DNA of 64,000 nucleotides from Bifidobacterium breve (GTDB taxonomy: Bacteria > Actinomycetota > Thermoleophilia > Solirubrobacterales > Solirubrobacteraceae), in contig CAMCVN010000006.1 of the NCBI GenBank assembly GCA_945881845.1, forward strand, positions 21,706 to 85,705, given 5' to 3'. The notes beneath the pieces are model-generated. The model saw only the letters and a list, made by a program, of their open reading frames with translations, did no database searches and was not told where the DNA came from. Shown in pieces: positions 15,881-24,579 of the stretch (its first letter is position 1; the number at the start of each line of letters is the position of its first letter). A program made the translations under genes and the position numbers.

Positions 15881-16620
15881 GCCATGTACATCCCGCCATT
15901 GACGTCGAGCGTCGCTCCGTGGACGAAGCTTGCGAGATCGGAGACCAGCACAACTGCCATCGCCGCCTGCTCCGAAGGCTGCGAGCCGCGCCCGAGCGGG
16001 GTGCGCGAGAAAGCTTCTGACCGTGCTTCCTGATTGAGGATCGTGTTCATCTCGGTGAACGTAAACCCGGGATGGATGCAGTTGACGCGCACGCCGAGTG
16101 GCCCCGCGTAGGCCGCGACATGACGGGTCAAGCCGCCAATTCCAGCCTTTGCCGCAGCGTATGGTGCGCTCGCGCGCAGTCCACCGGTGCGCGCGGCGAA
16201 GGACCCAAACAGCACGATCCGCCCGTCACCGTGCTCGCGCATGTGTTCGACGGCTGTCTGACAGACCAGGAAAGTGCCCTTGAGGTTGATGTCGATGATC
16301 TGGTCCCATTCCTCATCGTCAACATCGGGAAGCTTTGAAATTCGATAGATCCCAGCCGAGTGGATCAGCACATCGATCTGGCCGAAGTGGTCGCGAACCT
16401 CGCCAAACGCCCGCTCGACATCGGCGCGATCGGATATGTCGGCGACCAGTCGCATGTGGCCATCGTCGGCAACAGTGTGCTGCTCAAGCGCCTGCGCATT
16501 GTTGTCGACTAGAGCTAGCTTTGCTCCCTCTCCCTCGAGTATCTCGATACAGGCTCGACCGATCCCGCTGGCCGCCCCGGTCACGATGCAGACCCGTCCT
16601 TCCAATCCACTGTTAAGCAC
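15877..16620 (-). CDS. Short-chain dehydrogenase/reductase (SDR)
   Basis: 247-residue classical SDR using NAD(P). Cofactor motif VTGAASGIGRACIEILEGEG, then DISDRADVERAF (an acidic residue that favours NAD), NNAG replaced by IHSAGIYRIS, catalytic serine in LFGSFAARTG, and catalytic YAAAK in APYAAAKAGIGGL. GTG 16620 lies just after the preceding gene's stop and immediately before the fold; the 62 residues the open frame adds upstream are antisense to the next gene and are rejected. It is paired with a second SDR in the same operon, suggesting two sequential hydroxyl oxidations or different stereoisomers. Confidence 0.88.
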   Translation of the reverse strand: MLNSGLEGRVCIVTGAASGIGRACIEILEGEGAKLALVDNNAQALEQHTVADDGHMRLVADISDRADVERAFGEVRDHFGQIDVLIHSAGIYRISKLPDVDDEEWDQIIDINLKGTFLVCQTAVEHMREHGDGRIVLFGSFAARTGGLRASAPYAAAKAGIGGLTRHVAAYAGPLGVRVNCIHPGFTFTEMNTILNQEARSEAFSRTPLGRGSQPSEQAAMAVVLVSDLASFVHGATLDVNGGMYMA

Positions 16621-16621
16621 G

Positions 16622-17371
16622 TCAGTACCCCTTCGCGGCATTCCAGCCGCCGTCGACAAACAAAGTTTCGCCTTGGACGTACTCCGAGGCGTCGCTGCAT
16701 AGGAAGATCGCCGGGCCAGCAAGGTCGCTGACCTGACCCCACCGCCCTTGAGGAGTGTTCCCGGTGAGAACCTCCCGCATCTCTGGATCCTCGAAGTAGC
16801 GCGCACTCAGCGGAGTCTCGATCACGCCGGGAGCGATCGAGTTGCAACGAACACCCGATCCAGCGAGCTCAGCCGCGATAGACCGCGTCAGCGCGGCCAC
16901 CGCGCCCTTGCTCGTGTTGTAGGCCGATCGCTCGGTCAAAGCCAGCTGGCCAGCGATCGAACCGACATTGAGAATCTTTCCTCCGCCACGGTCGATCATG
17001 AGCTTCGCCGCTGCTTGGCTGCAGATGAAGGTCCCTGTCACGTTGACGTCGATCGTTCGTCGCCATGCGTCAATCGGATGTTCCGCAAACGGCGCTTGGT
17101 AGCGAATCCCAGCGCTGTTGACAAGAAAATCGAACCGGCCAAAGCGCTCAAGAACCTCAGAGAACGCCTCTGCGACGCGCACGTCGTCGGTCACATCGCC
17201 GCCGAGCCCAAGCGCCGAGCCGCCGAGCCGCTCAGCGGCAGCAGCCGAGTCGACGAGATCGAATAGCGCAACGTCGGCGCCGGCGCCTTGAAACGCCTCA
17301 GCCAAGCCGTAGCCAATGCCACTTGCGCCGCCGGTGATCACGCCAGCTTTTCCTGCAAGAGCGCCCGTCAT
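16622..17371 (-). CDS. Short-chain dehydrogenase/reductase (SDR)
   Basis: 249-residue classical SDR. Motifs are VITGGASGIGYGLAEAFQGA (Rossmann glycines), FDLVDSAAAAERL with the acidic residue after the second strand, VNSAGIRYQ, ILNVGSIAGQLAL with the catalytic serine, and SAYNTSKGAVAAL with YxxxK. ATG 17371 overlaps the acyl-CoA dehydrogenase stop as ATGA. It resembles FabG/3-hydroxyacyl-type oxidoreductases and cannot be tied to one substrate. Co-translation with an acyl-CoA dehydrogenase and a ligase places it in a degradative pathway. Confidence 0.88.
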   Translation of the reverse strand: MTGALAGKAGVITGGASGIGYGLAEAFQGAGADVALFDLVDSAAAAERLGGSALGLGGDVTDDVRVAEAFSEVLERFGRFDFLVNSAGIRYQAPFAEHPIDAWRRTIDVNVTGTFICSQAAAKLMIDRGGGKILNVGSIAGQLALTERSAYNTSKGAVAALTRSIAAELAGSGVRCNSIAPGVIETPLSARYFEDPEMREVLTGNTPQGRWGQVSDLAGPAIFLCSDASEYVQGETLFVDGGWNAAKGY

Positions 17372-18525
17372 GCGCGTGGTGGGTCGTTAGCGGTTGGCCC
17401 GAGCAGGTCGCGAGCGATCATCCAGCGGTGGATCTCGGCCGTCCCATGGCCGATACGCCAGAGGCGCACCTGCCGGAAATAGCTCTGGACGGGATTGTCT
17501 TTCGCGTATCCGCGCCCGCCGAAGACCTGCAAACAACGATCTGTCACGCGCTGAGCCATCTCGGTTGCAAACAGCTTTGCCTTAAAGGCCTCAGTGCGCA
17601 CATCACGGCCCTCGTCGGTGTGCCAAGCCGTCTGGTAGACGAGAAGCCGTGCCGCGTCAAGCTCGACGGCGCTGTCAGCGAGCATGAACTGAATTCCCTG
17701 GCGGCTGGCAATCGGCTGCCCCCAAGTGCTCCGCTGCTGAGCCCACGCGACCGCCTCGTCAAGGCAACGCTGCGCAATGCCAAGCTGGTAGGAAGCGATC
17801 TTCAGACGACCGTGGCTGAGCTGCTCGTCGGCAACGGCAAAGCCACAGTCGACGTCGCCCAAGATCTGGCCTGCGGGAATACGGCAGTCGTTGAGCTTGA
17901 TCTCAGTCGGTTCCCAGGCATCTCCCATCGTTGGGATCGTGCGAACCACCTCATACCCAGGCGTCCCCGAATCGATCAGAAAGATGCTGACTCCGCGTGA
18001 GCCTTTCTCCGGGCTCGTCGACGCAAAGAGAATCAAGAACTCGACTCGCTCAGCGAGACCGATGAAGAGCTTCTGACCATTGATTACCCACTCGTCCCCG
18101 TCTCGCACCGCTGTCGTCTCGATCGCGCCGAGGTCGGACCCAGTCCCAGGCTCAGTGAACGCGTAACAACTGCGCCGATCGCCGCTGACGACGGACGCGA
18201 AGTAAGGCTCCCATTGCTCTGGTGAGCAGTGGTAAAGGACCGGCTCCGGCGCACCGCCCGTTTCAAACATCATTGGGTGGCGGTTGAGCTCCTCGTGAAC
18301 GGCGCAAACGGCCAGCTGCCCCATTCCCAGGCCGCCGTGCTCCTCGGGGACATCGATCGCCCAAAGACCGAGAGCGCGCGCCTCCTCCTGGAGCTGGGGG
18401 CGCAGCGCCCATGGAACGTTGCCGTTCAGCAGGAACTCCTGCTCGAGCGGTGCAAGGCGCTGCTCGCGGAACTGGCGCGCCACGGCAACAAGCTCCTGCA
18501 CGTCGGTGGGAAGATCGAAGTTCAC
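17368..18525 (-). CDS. Acyl-CoA dehydrogenase family protein
   Basis: 385-residue flavoprotein of the acyl-CoA dehydrogenase fold. FAD/substrate motifs are CYAFTEPGTGSDLGAIETTA and EWVINGQKLFIG; the C-terminal domain has RVTDRCLQVFGGRGYAKDN. The position that carries the catalytic glutamate in short/medium-chain enzymes (IYEGTNEIQ) reads IGHGTAEIH, so histidine replaces glutamate; the base may come from another residue, as in isovaleryl-CoA or long-chain enzymes. The start codon is GTG 18525, overlapping the ADH stop as GTGA. It probably makes an alpha,beta-double bond in the product of the neighbouring enzymes, but a dehydrogenase-like function other than acyl-CoA oxidation is possible. Confidence 0.87.
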   Translation of the reverse strand: MNFDLPTDVQELVAVARQFREQRLAPLEQEFLLNGNVPWALRPQLQEEARALGLWAIDVPEEHGGLGMGQLAVCAVHEELNRHPMMFETGGAPEPVLYHCSPEQWEPYFASVVSGDRRSCYAFTEPGTGSDLGAIETTAVRDGDEWVINGQKLFIGLAERVEFLILFASTSPEKGSRGVSIFLIDSGTPGYEVVRTIPTMGDAWEPTEIKLNDCRIPAGQILGDVDCGFAVADEQLSHGRLKIASYQLGIAQRCLDEAVAWAQQRSTWGQPIASRQGIQFMLADSAVELDAARLLVYQTAWHTDEGRDVRTEAFKAKLFATEMAQRVTDRCLQVFGGRGYAKDNPVQSYFRQVRLWRIGHGTAEIHRWMIARDLLGPTANDPPRA

Positions 18526-19565
18526 TGCGCTGCCTCAGCCTTCTCAGGGAACGGTTGAAACAAAGTCCTGACAGGGTTGACCGAGCCGTCGGCATAACCG
18601 TCGAACGCAGCAATCACTTCGTCGAAGCCAACCCGCCGTTCAATGATTGGGGCAAGATCGAGCTCGTTACTGCCGATCCAATCGACGACGTCCTGAAAGT
18701 CAGCGCTGGAGTAGCCGTAGGAGCCGTAGATGCGCGTCTCACGACCGACAACGTCACTGACCGGCAGCGGAATCTCGTCCTCCCAGATCCCGACCAAGAC
18801 GACGATTCCCTTGAGCGGCACAGCCCGGATCGCCCCCGCGAAGGTTTCCGGCCGGGCGACACAGTCGAGCGCCACATCAAATTGTGCACCCGAGCCCAGA
18901 ACCTCCGACGGATCGGCCGTTTTCAACCCGAGCTGCTCGCAGATCACGCGGCGCTCGGCGATCGGCTCGAGGACGAGCACTCGATCGCCAACGCGGCGAC
19001 GGGCCGCGAGCGCAGCGCCGATACCGACGATCCCGCCGCCGATGACCAGCACCGAATCTGTGCTGCCAGGGTCGGCGAGGCGGAGCCCGTGAGCGCCGAC
19101 GCAGAGTGGCTCGGCGAGGGCCCCGATCTCAAGCGGAGTGTCCTGGCCGAGAGGGAAGAGGTTGCTCGCAGGAGCAACAATCATTTCGGCGTACCCGCCA
19201 GGCGTGGCAGGAGCGCAGCCAAGAACGGCGCGCTTGGAGCAAAGGTTCTCGTCGCCGGCGGCGCAGTATCTGCATTCGCCGCAGCCAAGGATTGGGTTGA
19301 CTGCCACCGCGGTACCGAGCTCCAAGTTGTCAATGTTGGCACCCAGTTCTGAGACGAAACCCGAAACCTCGTGCCCCATCACCAGTGATTCTCCCTCGCC
19401 GATCACAGCGTCGCGGCGATCGTTGAGACCGCTGTAGCCGTAGACGTCGGACTTGCAGAGGCCAGTCGAGTGAACGCGCACCCGCACTTCACCAGATGCG
19501 AGCGGTGGCTCAGCGACCTCTTCTATCGCCAGCTCCCGATTGCCTTTGTAGGCCAAGCTGCGCAT
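18522..19565 (-). CDS. Zinc-dependent alcohol dehydrogenase (MDR superfamily)
   Basis: 347-residue medium-chain dehydrogenase. The catalytic-zinc ligand region is STGLCKSDVYG with GHEVSGFV, the structural zinc loop is GCGECRYCAAGDENLC (C-x2-C-x2-C-x7-C), and the NAD-binding site is VLVIGGGIVGIGAALAA. It resembles sorbitol/threonine-type and 2,3-butanediol-type dehydrogenases. It is the first gene of the 14246-19565 operon, so oxidation of an alcohol is likely the entry step, followed by the SDRs, acyl-CoA dehydrogenase and ligase. No regulator gene is adjacent. Confidence 0.87.
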   Translation of the reverse strand: MRSLAYKGNRELAIEEVAEPPLASGEVRVRVHSTGLCKSDVYGYSGLNDRRDAVIGEGESLVMGHEVSGFVSELGANIDNLELGTAVAVNPILGCGECRYCAAGDENLCSKRAVLGCAPATPGGYAEMIVAPASNLFPLGQDTPLEIGALAEPLCVGAHGLRLADPGSTDSVLVIGGGIVGIGAALAARRRVGDRVLVLEPIAERRVICEQLGLKTADPSEVLGSGAQFDVALDCVARPETFAGAIRAVPLKGIVVLVGIWEDEIPLPVSDVVGRETRIYGSYGYSSADFQDVVDWIGSNELDLAPIIERRVGFDEVIAAFDGYADGSVNPVRTLFQPFPEKAEAAQ

Positions 19566-19633
19566 CCTTCAACCGATCCGATCTCTTCTGAAGTTCATCG
19601 TTTTCATTCGCCTCAAATCGCCGCGCAATTGAC

Positions 19634-19685
19634 CAATGAACGCGATCGGGACGGCGCTAGCGCCGTCCCGATCAGTCATTCATTG
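19634..19685 (-). terminator. Large GC-rich hairpin after the ABC binding-protein gene
   Basis: Bases 19644-19673 form a perfect 30-bp inverted repeat (arms GATCGGGACGGCGCT and AGCGCCGTCCCGATC, no loop). An outer stem CAATGAA (19634-19640) pairs with TTCATTG (19679-19685) across a small internal loop. It lies 23 bases after the stop of the binding-protein gene and before the ADH start, so it should separate the two operons. There is no U-tract, as is common for actinobacterial terminators. A role as a protein-binding palindrome for the ADH promoter is the alternative. Confidence 0.6.
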
Positions 19686-19707
19686 CGGATCTGTTCCGCT
19701 TCCTTGA

Positions 19708-20895
19708 CTACTTAGCGTTGGTGAACTGCGCTGCCCACTTCGCTGCGAAGTACGCAGGAACATCAACCAACGGAGCTACGTACTCGCCTACCGGAGGCAA
19801 GTCTTCCGTCGTGATCAACTGGTACGAGAACATGTCGCCTGCACCCGGGTAGATCGGCTGATCTTCCTTCGAGATCTCCGTCTGACGCGAGAAGAAACCA
19901 GCAAGCTGGTCTCCTGCAATCCAGTTGGCTGCATCGTAGTTGGCCTCTGACGTCATGTCGATCTGACCCTTCTTCATCAGAGCGAGCGTGCCGAGGTCAG
20001 CATGGAACGTGGCGACTAGTGGCCGGTCCGGGAAGGTCTTTCCCTTGTACTTGGCGTCGATCACGCCTCCGCCAACCTGGCCGGTCGTGTCGAACGTGAA
20101 CCAGTACGCACTGAGATCCGGCGTCTTGGTCAGGTTGTCAGATACGGCCTTCTTCGTGAACGGAACCAGCGTCGCAGCGTCGGTCTCGTAATCGGCAACG
20201 ATGTCAATCGCACCCGGGTTGTCCTTCACGTACTTGCGGAACGTGTCGGTACGTGAGGAGCCCCAAGCTGCCGGGAAGTCCTGAATCGCAACCTTCGCGC
20301 CCTTGATGTCCTTGAGCTTCGCGACAAGGGCGTCGGTCAGCACCTGACCGGCCTTCGTCTCGTCGGGACCATAAGTACCGCTCAGGTCACCGATCTCGAT
20401 CGACCCGCCACCGACTTGGATGACTGGGACGCCGGCCTTCATCGCCTTGTTGAGAACAGGCTGAATCTGACCTGGCTCGATAGCGACCTCAACGATCGCG
20501 TCTACGCCGCGGTCAAGCAGCGAGTTGCCGCAAGCCAAGAACTGCGCTGGCGTGCCCTTGCCGTCACATTGGATTGACTTCCAACCCAGCATCTTGTTGA
20601 CCAGTGTCTGGGTATCCCGCAAGCGATCCGATGACTCGATTCCGCCAAGGAAGTTGATAATTCCCACAGTCTTCGTGGGCAGCTCGATCGGAGCACCAGC
20701 TTCCTTACCGGCTGCCGTTCCCTGCTCGGTCGCCAGTGCGGTGCGGTCGCCGGTGCCTGCCCGGATTCCCTCACCCTTGGTTGTTGTATCTGAGCTCGAG
20801 TCGCTGCCGCAACCTGCAACGGCAAGCGCAACGACGACGATGGCCAGCAGACCAGCGCCTCGCGTGAGCTTAATTGATTGACTGATTCTGCTCAT
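19708..20895 (-). CDS. Sugar-type ABC transporter substrate-binding lipoprotein
   Basis: 395-residue secreted lipoprotein. The N-terminus has a charged start, a hydrophobic core (GAGLLAIVVVALAVAGC) and a lipobox VAGC, then a Ser/Thr-rich linker. The mature part resembles the periplasmic-binding-protein 4 (ribose/xylose RbsB-like) fold: GVDAIVEVAIEPGQIQPVLN, KAGVPVIQVGG, and GQVLTDALVAKLKDIKGAKV. AGGAG/AAGGA before ATG 20895 gives a strong ribosome site. It is the last gene of the importer operon and is separated from the ATPase gene by 154 bases in which I see no clear promoter or terminator. The ligand is not identifiable from sequence. Confidence 0.87.
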   Translation of the reverse strand: MSRISQSIKLTRGAGLLAIVVVALAVAGCGSDSSSDTTTKGEGIRAGTGDRTALATEQGTAAGKEAGAPIELPTKTVGIINFLGGIESSDRLRDTQTLVNKMLGWKSIQCDGKGTPAQFLACGNSLLDRGVDAIVEVAIEPGQIQPVLNKAMKAGVPVIQVGGGSIEIGDLSGTYGPDETKAGQVLTDALVAKLKDIKGAKVAIQDFPAAWGSSRTDTFRKYVKDNPGAIDIVADYETDAATLVPFTKKAVSDNLTKTPDLSAYWFTFDTTGQVGGGVIDAKYKGKTFPDRPLVATFHADLGTLALMKKGQIDMTSEANYDAANWIAGDQLAGFFSRQTEISKEDQPIYPGAGDMFSYQLITTEDLPPVGEYVAPLVDVPAYFAAKWAAQFTNAK

Positions 20896-21049
20896 GAATT
20901 TCCTTCTCTCCTAGTTGGATTATTGAACGGCCGACACGAACTAATTCCCCGCCGACATTTTTCTGTGCCACCTACCGCTGAACGATTCGATCTAAGTTTG
21001 TGACTCGCGCCACCGAGAGCTACAGAGCGCCCGGCCGATCGTGTGAAAT

Positions 21050-22588
21050 TCATCTCAGCGCCCCCTTGCGGGACTCGTCGCTGTAGCACGATTCAACCAA
21101 CGCGGACTCGGTTATCTCATCGCCTGTGAGCTGATCGACCAGTCGTCCTTCGGCCATCACAAGAACGCGGTTGCATGAACCGGCGAGCTCAACGAACTCT
21201 GATGAGATGAAGATCACACCCTTGCCTTTCTCTGCGAGCTCAGTCATCAGGTTGTAGACCTCCTCCTTGCCTTCGACGTCGATCCCATGCGTCGGCTCGT
21301 CGAAGATGAAGATGTCAGCGCCGGAGTCGAGCCACTTCGCCAGAACCATCTTCTGCTGATTGCCTCCGGACAGGAAGCGAGCGGGATGTTCAACATCGCC
21401 AACCTTGATGTTGAGGCGCTCGACAAGATCGCGGGACGCTGCCCGTTCCTTGGCGCGGCTGGGAACCGGCATCGGGGAGGACACACGGAAACTGCTCAAC
21501 GAAGGGAGCGTGATGTTCTCGCGGACGGAGAAGCTGAAGACGGCGCCTTGCGTTTTGCGATCCTCGGGCAGCAGCACAATCCCTGCTGCCATCGCGTCGC
21601 GCGGCGAGCGAATCTTGACTTCCTGACCGCGCACACTGACGCTGCCCGCTGCCGCCTTGTCGGCTCCGAAGATCAGACGAACAAGTTCGGTGCGACCAGC
21701 CCCTACCAGCCCAGCAATACCGAGCAGCTCTCCCTCTTTGAGCGTGAAGCTCGCGTCCTCGACAACACCTGGGAGAGTCATCCCTTCGACCTTCATCAGA
21801 TCAGCCGCGCCGCTGGGAAGCACATACCGCTTGCGCGTCTCAACCGCTTGTCCAGAGCCGGTGATCTGTGAGATCAACTCCTGCTTCGTGACATCCTTGG
21901 TAAGCGAGTTGTAGACAGTCTTGCCATCGCGCATGACCGTCACGCTGTCGGTCACTGAGAAGATCTCATCGAGGCGGTGGCTGACGTAGAGGATTGCCAC
22001 GCCGCTGTCACGCAGATTGCGCAGGACGCGATCGAGATGCTCGATCTCAGTGTCGCTTAGCGATGCTGTCGGCTCGTCAAGTACCAGCAGACGAGCGTTC
22101 GCGGCGAGTCCATGCGCGATCATCACCATCCGCCGGTGAGCGATGCTGAGGCTAGAGAGCGGGGCGGCAGGGTTGATGTCAACCTCAAGGCGCTCAAGAA
22201 CCTTTGAGGCGTCCTGCCTCATCTGGCGCCGATTGACGAAGCCGACGCGCTTCGGATAACCAAGTCCCAGCAGGACGTTTTCAGCTACCGAGAGGTTGGG
22301 AACATCCGCCAGCTCCTGGTGGACGAAAGAAAACCCGAGCGCCGCTGACGCGTGTGGGTTATGGATCTCAGTGACTTCACCATCGACAATAATCTGGCCA
22401 CTCTCGGGCAGCACGACACCCGCAAGTGCCTTGATCAGCGTGCTCTTGCCCGCGCCGTTCTTGCCCAGCAAGCCGAGCACATTCCCCGGCGGGATCGTGA
22501 CATCCACGCCATCGAGCGCAACTACGCCTGGGTACGCCTTGACCAGCCCCCGAACCTCAATCGTCCCGGTCGGGCCGCCTTCAATCAT
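21050..22588 (-). CDS. Sugar ABC transporter ATP-binding protein (RbsA/MglA-like, two ATPase domains)
   Basis: 512 residues with two fused nucleotide-binding domains, the arrangement of ribose/galactose-type importers. Domain 1 has Walker A GLLGKNGAGKSTLIK, a degenerate signature (LSSLSIAHRRMVMIAHGLA) and Walker B LLVLDEPTASL. Domain 2 begins near residue 260, has a degenerate Walker A (GIAGLVGAGRTELVR) as usual in this family, a full signature LSGGNQQKMVLAKWL, and Walker B DIFIFDEPTHGID. ATG 22588 overlaps the permease stop as ATGA. It energises import with the permease and the lipoprotein flanking it. Confidence 0.92.
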   Translation of the reverse strand: MIEGGPTGTIEVRGLVKAYPGVVALDGVDVTIPPGNVLGLLGKNGAGKSTLIKALAGVVLPESGQIIVDGEVTEIHNPHASAALGFSFVHQELADVPNLSVAENVLLGLGYPKRVGFVNRRQMRQDASKVLERLEVDINPAAPLSSLSIAHRRMVMIAHGLAANARLLVLDEPTASLSDTEIEHLDRVLRNLRDSGVAILYVSHRLDEIFSVTDSVTVMRDGKTVYNSLTKDVTKQELISQITGSGQAVETRKRYVLPSGAADLMKVEGMTLPGVVEDASFTLKEGELLGIAGLVGAGRTELVRLIFGADKAAAGSVSVRGQEVKIRSPRDAMAAGIVLLPEDRKTQGAVFSFSVRENITLPSLSSFRVSSPMPVPSRAKERAASRDLVERLNIKVGDVEHPARFLSGGNQQKMVLAKWLDSGADIFIFDEPTHGIDVEGKEEVYNLMTELAEKGKGVIFISSEFVELAGSCNRVLVMAEGRLVDQLTGDEITESALVESCYSDESRKGALR

Positions 22589-23607
22589 TGGCTCTGCTGA
22601 CCGATCCGGCTGATTAGGACTGCGGCGATGAGGATGCCGCCCTGAACCAAGTTGATGACGTAGGTCTCGAAGTCGAGCATGATCAGGCCGGTCTGAATGA
22701 CGCCCAAGAACAGGACTCCGACGATCGTTCCCGGAACGTTGAACTCGCCAGGCCGGAAGACGGCAGCGCCGAGGAACGCGGCGGCAAACGCCGGCAGCAG
22801 ATACGCGACGCCACCGTTAGGCGAGTACCCAGCGGCCTGCGCCGTCAGCAACATGCCAACGACCGCTGCCGTCAGCGCAACGATGATGAAGCCAAGAACC
22901 CGGAGCTGACGAACCCGAACTCCTGAGAGGCGAGCAGCCTCGGCGTTACCGCCGATCGCGTACATGTAGCGACCGATCTCAGTCCGATCCAGGAGCAGCC
23001 AGATCAACGCAGCGATCACCGCTGCCAGCCAGATCAAGTTGCTGACGCCCAGCACTGTGCCTGTAGCGATCGCGGTGAAGCTCTCCGGAAACCCAGTAAA
23101 GACTGTGTCCTGCTTCGTCAGCGCGTACTCGACCCCGGTCAAGATCGTTCCCATTGCGAGCGTGATGATGAATGACGAACCACCCAAGTAGGCGACCATG
23201 TAGCCGTTCGCTACGCCCACCAGGATCGCAATGGCGATCAGTGCCAGCAGCGACATCTGCCACGGCCAGCCAAAGGTCACCGTGAACGCCGTCAGAACCC
23301 CTGTGGAAAGACCGATCATCGCACCAAACGACAGGTCGAAGTCCTGCATCACGAGCACGACGGTCAAGCCGACAGCAATGATCAGCGACGGCGCCGCGAG
23401 AGTCAGAATTGACTCCAAGTTGCGCCCAGTAGCAAAGCTTTCTGGCCGCAACAGGCAGAAGACGACAATAGTGAGGAAGAACGCTACGAGCAGCCCGTAC
23501 TTGCTCACGAACTGGCTGCGACCGCGGGAGGGAAGCTCGGTCGCCGCCGCGCCTCCTTCTAGGTCAGGGCTTGATGTCTCAGTTGGGTTCGGTGCCGCGT
23601 CAGCCAT
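22585..23607 (-). CDS. Sugar ABC transporter permease (RbsC-like)
   Basis: 340-residue inner-membrane protein with 8-10 hydrophobic helices after a hydrophilic N-terminus of about 30 residues. The family segment ALTAAVVGMLLTAQAAGYSP and the region SGVRVRQLRVLGF with the preceding IGGNAEAARL are typical of branched-chain/ribose-type permeases. A GGGAGAG lies nine bases before ATG 23607. It is the promoter-proximal gene of the operon; the usual order has the binding protein first. It diverges from an enoyl-CoA hydratase gene across about 160 bases that contain a palindrome. Confidence 0.9.
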   Translation of the reverse strand: MADAAPNPTETSSPDLEGGAAATELPSRGRSQFVSKYGLLVAFFLTIVVFCLLRPESFATGRNLESILTLAAPSLIIAVGLTVVLVMQDFDLSFGAMIGLSTGVLTAFTVTFGWPWQMSLLALIAIAILVGVANGYMVAYLGGSSFIITLAMGTILTGVEYALTKQDTVFTGFPESFTAIATGTVLGVSNLIWLAAVIAALIWLLLDRTEIGRYMYAIGGNAEAARLSGVRVRQLRVLGFIIVALTAAVVGMLLTAQAAGYSPNGGVAYLLPAFAAAFLGAAVFRPGEFNVPGTIVGVLFLGVIQTGLIMLDFETYVINLVQGGILIAAVLISRIGQQSQ

Positions 23608-23664
23608 AGAACATCTCTCCCTTGTTCAGCCCGCATCATCTCCGCCTACCCAGCGGTCGGGTAC

Positions 23665-23678
23665 TAGCGCAAGCGCTA
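23665..23678. promoter_or_regulatory. Inverted repeat upstream of the ABC importer, LacI-operator-like
   Basis: TAGCGC-AA-GCGCTA is a perfect 6-bp inverted repeat with a 2-base centre, about 58 bases upstream of the permease start and 91 upstream of the divergent hydratase start. GCGC-rich short palindromes of this kind are typical of LacI/GalR operators in front of sugar importers. No LacI-family gene is in the window, so the binding protein would be encoded elsewhere. Confidence 0.4.
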
Positions 23679-23768
23679 ATTGGCCCCGAGTCGCAAGTAG
23701 CCCGATCTAAGCCAGCTATCTGTACACCTGTCTCAAGCGACAGCCAGCCGCGCTGTAGCCTTCGCGAG

Positions 23769-24566
23769 ATGGAACCTGAACCCGGACTCAAAGTCGAGTT
23801 TGACGATGGCGTAGCGCACCTCGTGCTCGACTACGCACCTGTCAATCAGTTCGACGAACACTTCCTCACAGCGATCACCGAAGCCGTCGAGACGCTTCCC
23901 TCCGACGTGCGCGCCCTAGTCGTCAGCAGCTCGGTCGATCGAATCTTCGCTGCCGGTGGCGACATCCCGTGGATGGCGAGCGCACCGCTGGAGGAGCAAC
24001 TGCGATTCGTTGATCTCTGTCAGAGCACCTACTCACTCTTTGAGCAGGTTCGATACCCGACGATCGCGGCGGTTGAAGGCGCCTGCCTCGGTGGCGGAAT
24101 GGAACTGACACTTGCCTGCGACATTCGAATCCTCGGCCCCGACGCCAAGCTCGGGCTGCCAGAGGCGACAATCGGCCTGATCCCAGGAGCCGGAGGGATA
24201 ACCCGGCTGGTTCGCGCGATTGGACGCGGCGCAGCACACGACCTTCTAATCACGGGGCGTCGCGTGACGACCACTGAAGCGATCGCGATCGGTATCGCGA
24301 GCCGCACCGCAGAGCGGGGAGAAGCAGTCGCGGACGCGCTGACGTTGGCGCGAACGCTTGCAGACGGGCCAACCGAAGCGATCGAAGCAACAAAGCGGCT
24401 CGCCGTGATCGCCTCGCAGGGCACGATCCCTGAGGGTCTCGCGCGCGAGCGGGAGGCCTGGGAGTCGCTCAGGCCCTCGGCCAAGACTCAGGAAGGGTTG
24501 GAAGCCTTCGCCGAAAAGCGCAAGCCGGATTTCCGCGCGGCAGCGCGGCGGGCAGAACAGAGTTAG
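23769..24566 (+). CDS. Enoyl-CoA hydratase/isomerase (crotonase family)
   Basis: 265-residue crotonase-fold protein. Oxyanion segments are RIFAAGGDIPWMA and AAVEGACLGGGMEL; the first glutamate position is present in LGLPEATIGLIPGAGG. At the second position, where hydratases have glutamate (AMEMVLTG), this protein has AHDLLITG, an aspartate. The C-terminus SLRPSAKTQEGLEAFAEKRKPDF is the usual family tail. ATG 23769 lies at the start of the fold; the frame extends to 23622 only across the intergenic region. It stands alone on the plus strand between two minus-strand operons, so its pathway is not shown by context. Confidence 0.88.
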   Translation: MEPEPGLKVEFDDGVAHLVLDYAPVNQFDEHFLTAITEAVETLPSDVRALVVSSSVDRIFAAGGDIPWMASAPLEEQLRFVDLCQSTYSLFEQVRYPTIAAVEGACLGGGMELTLACDIRILGPDAKLGLPEATIGLIPGAGGITRLVRAIGRGAAHDLLITGRRVTTTEAIAIGIASRTAERGEAVADALTLARTLADGPTEAIEATKRLAVIASQGTIPEGLAREREAWESLRPSAKTQEGLEAFAEKRKPDFRAAARRAEQS

Positions 24567-24579
24567 GACGAAGCCTGCG

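Noticed and set aside
16621..16806. N-terminal extension of the SDR at 15877-16620
   Set aside because: Lies within the neighbouring SDR gene in another frame; GTG 16620 begins the fold.
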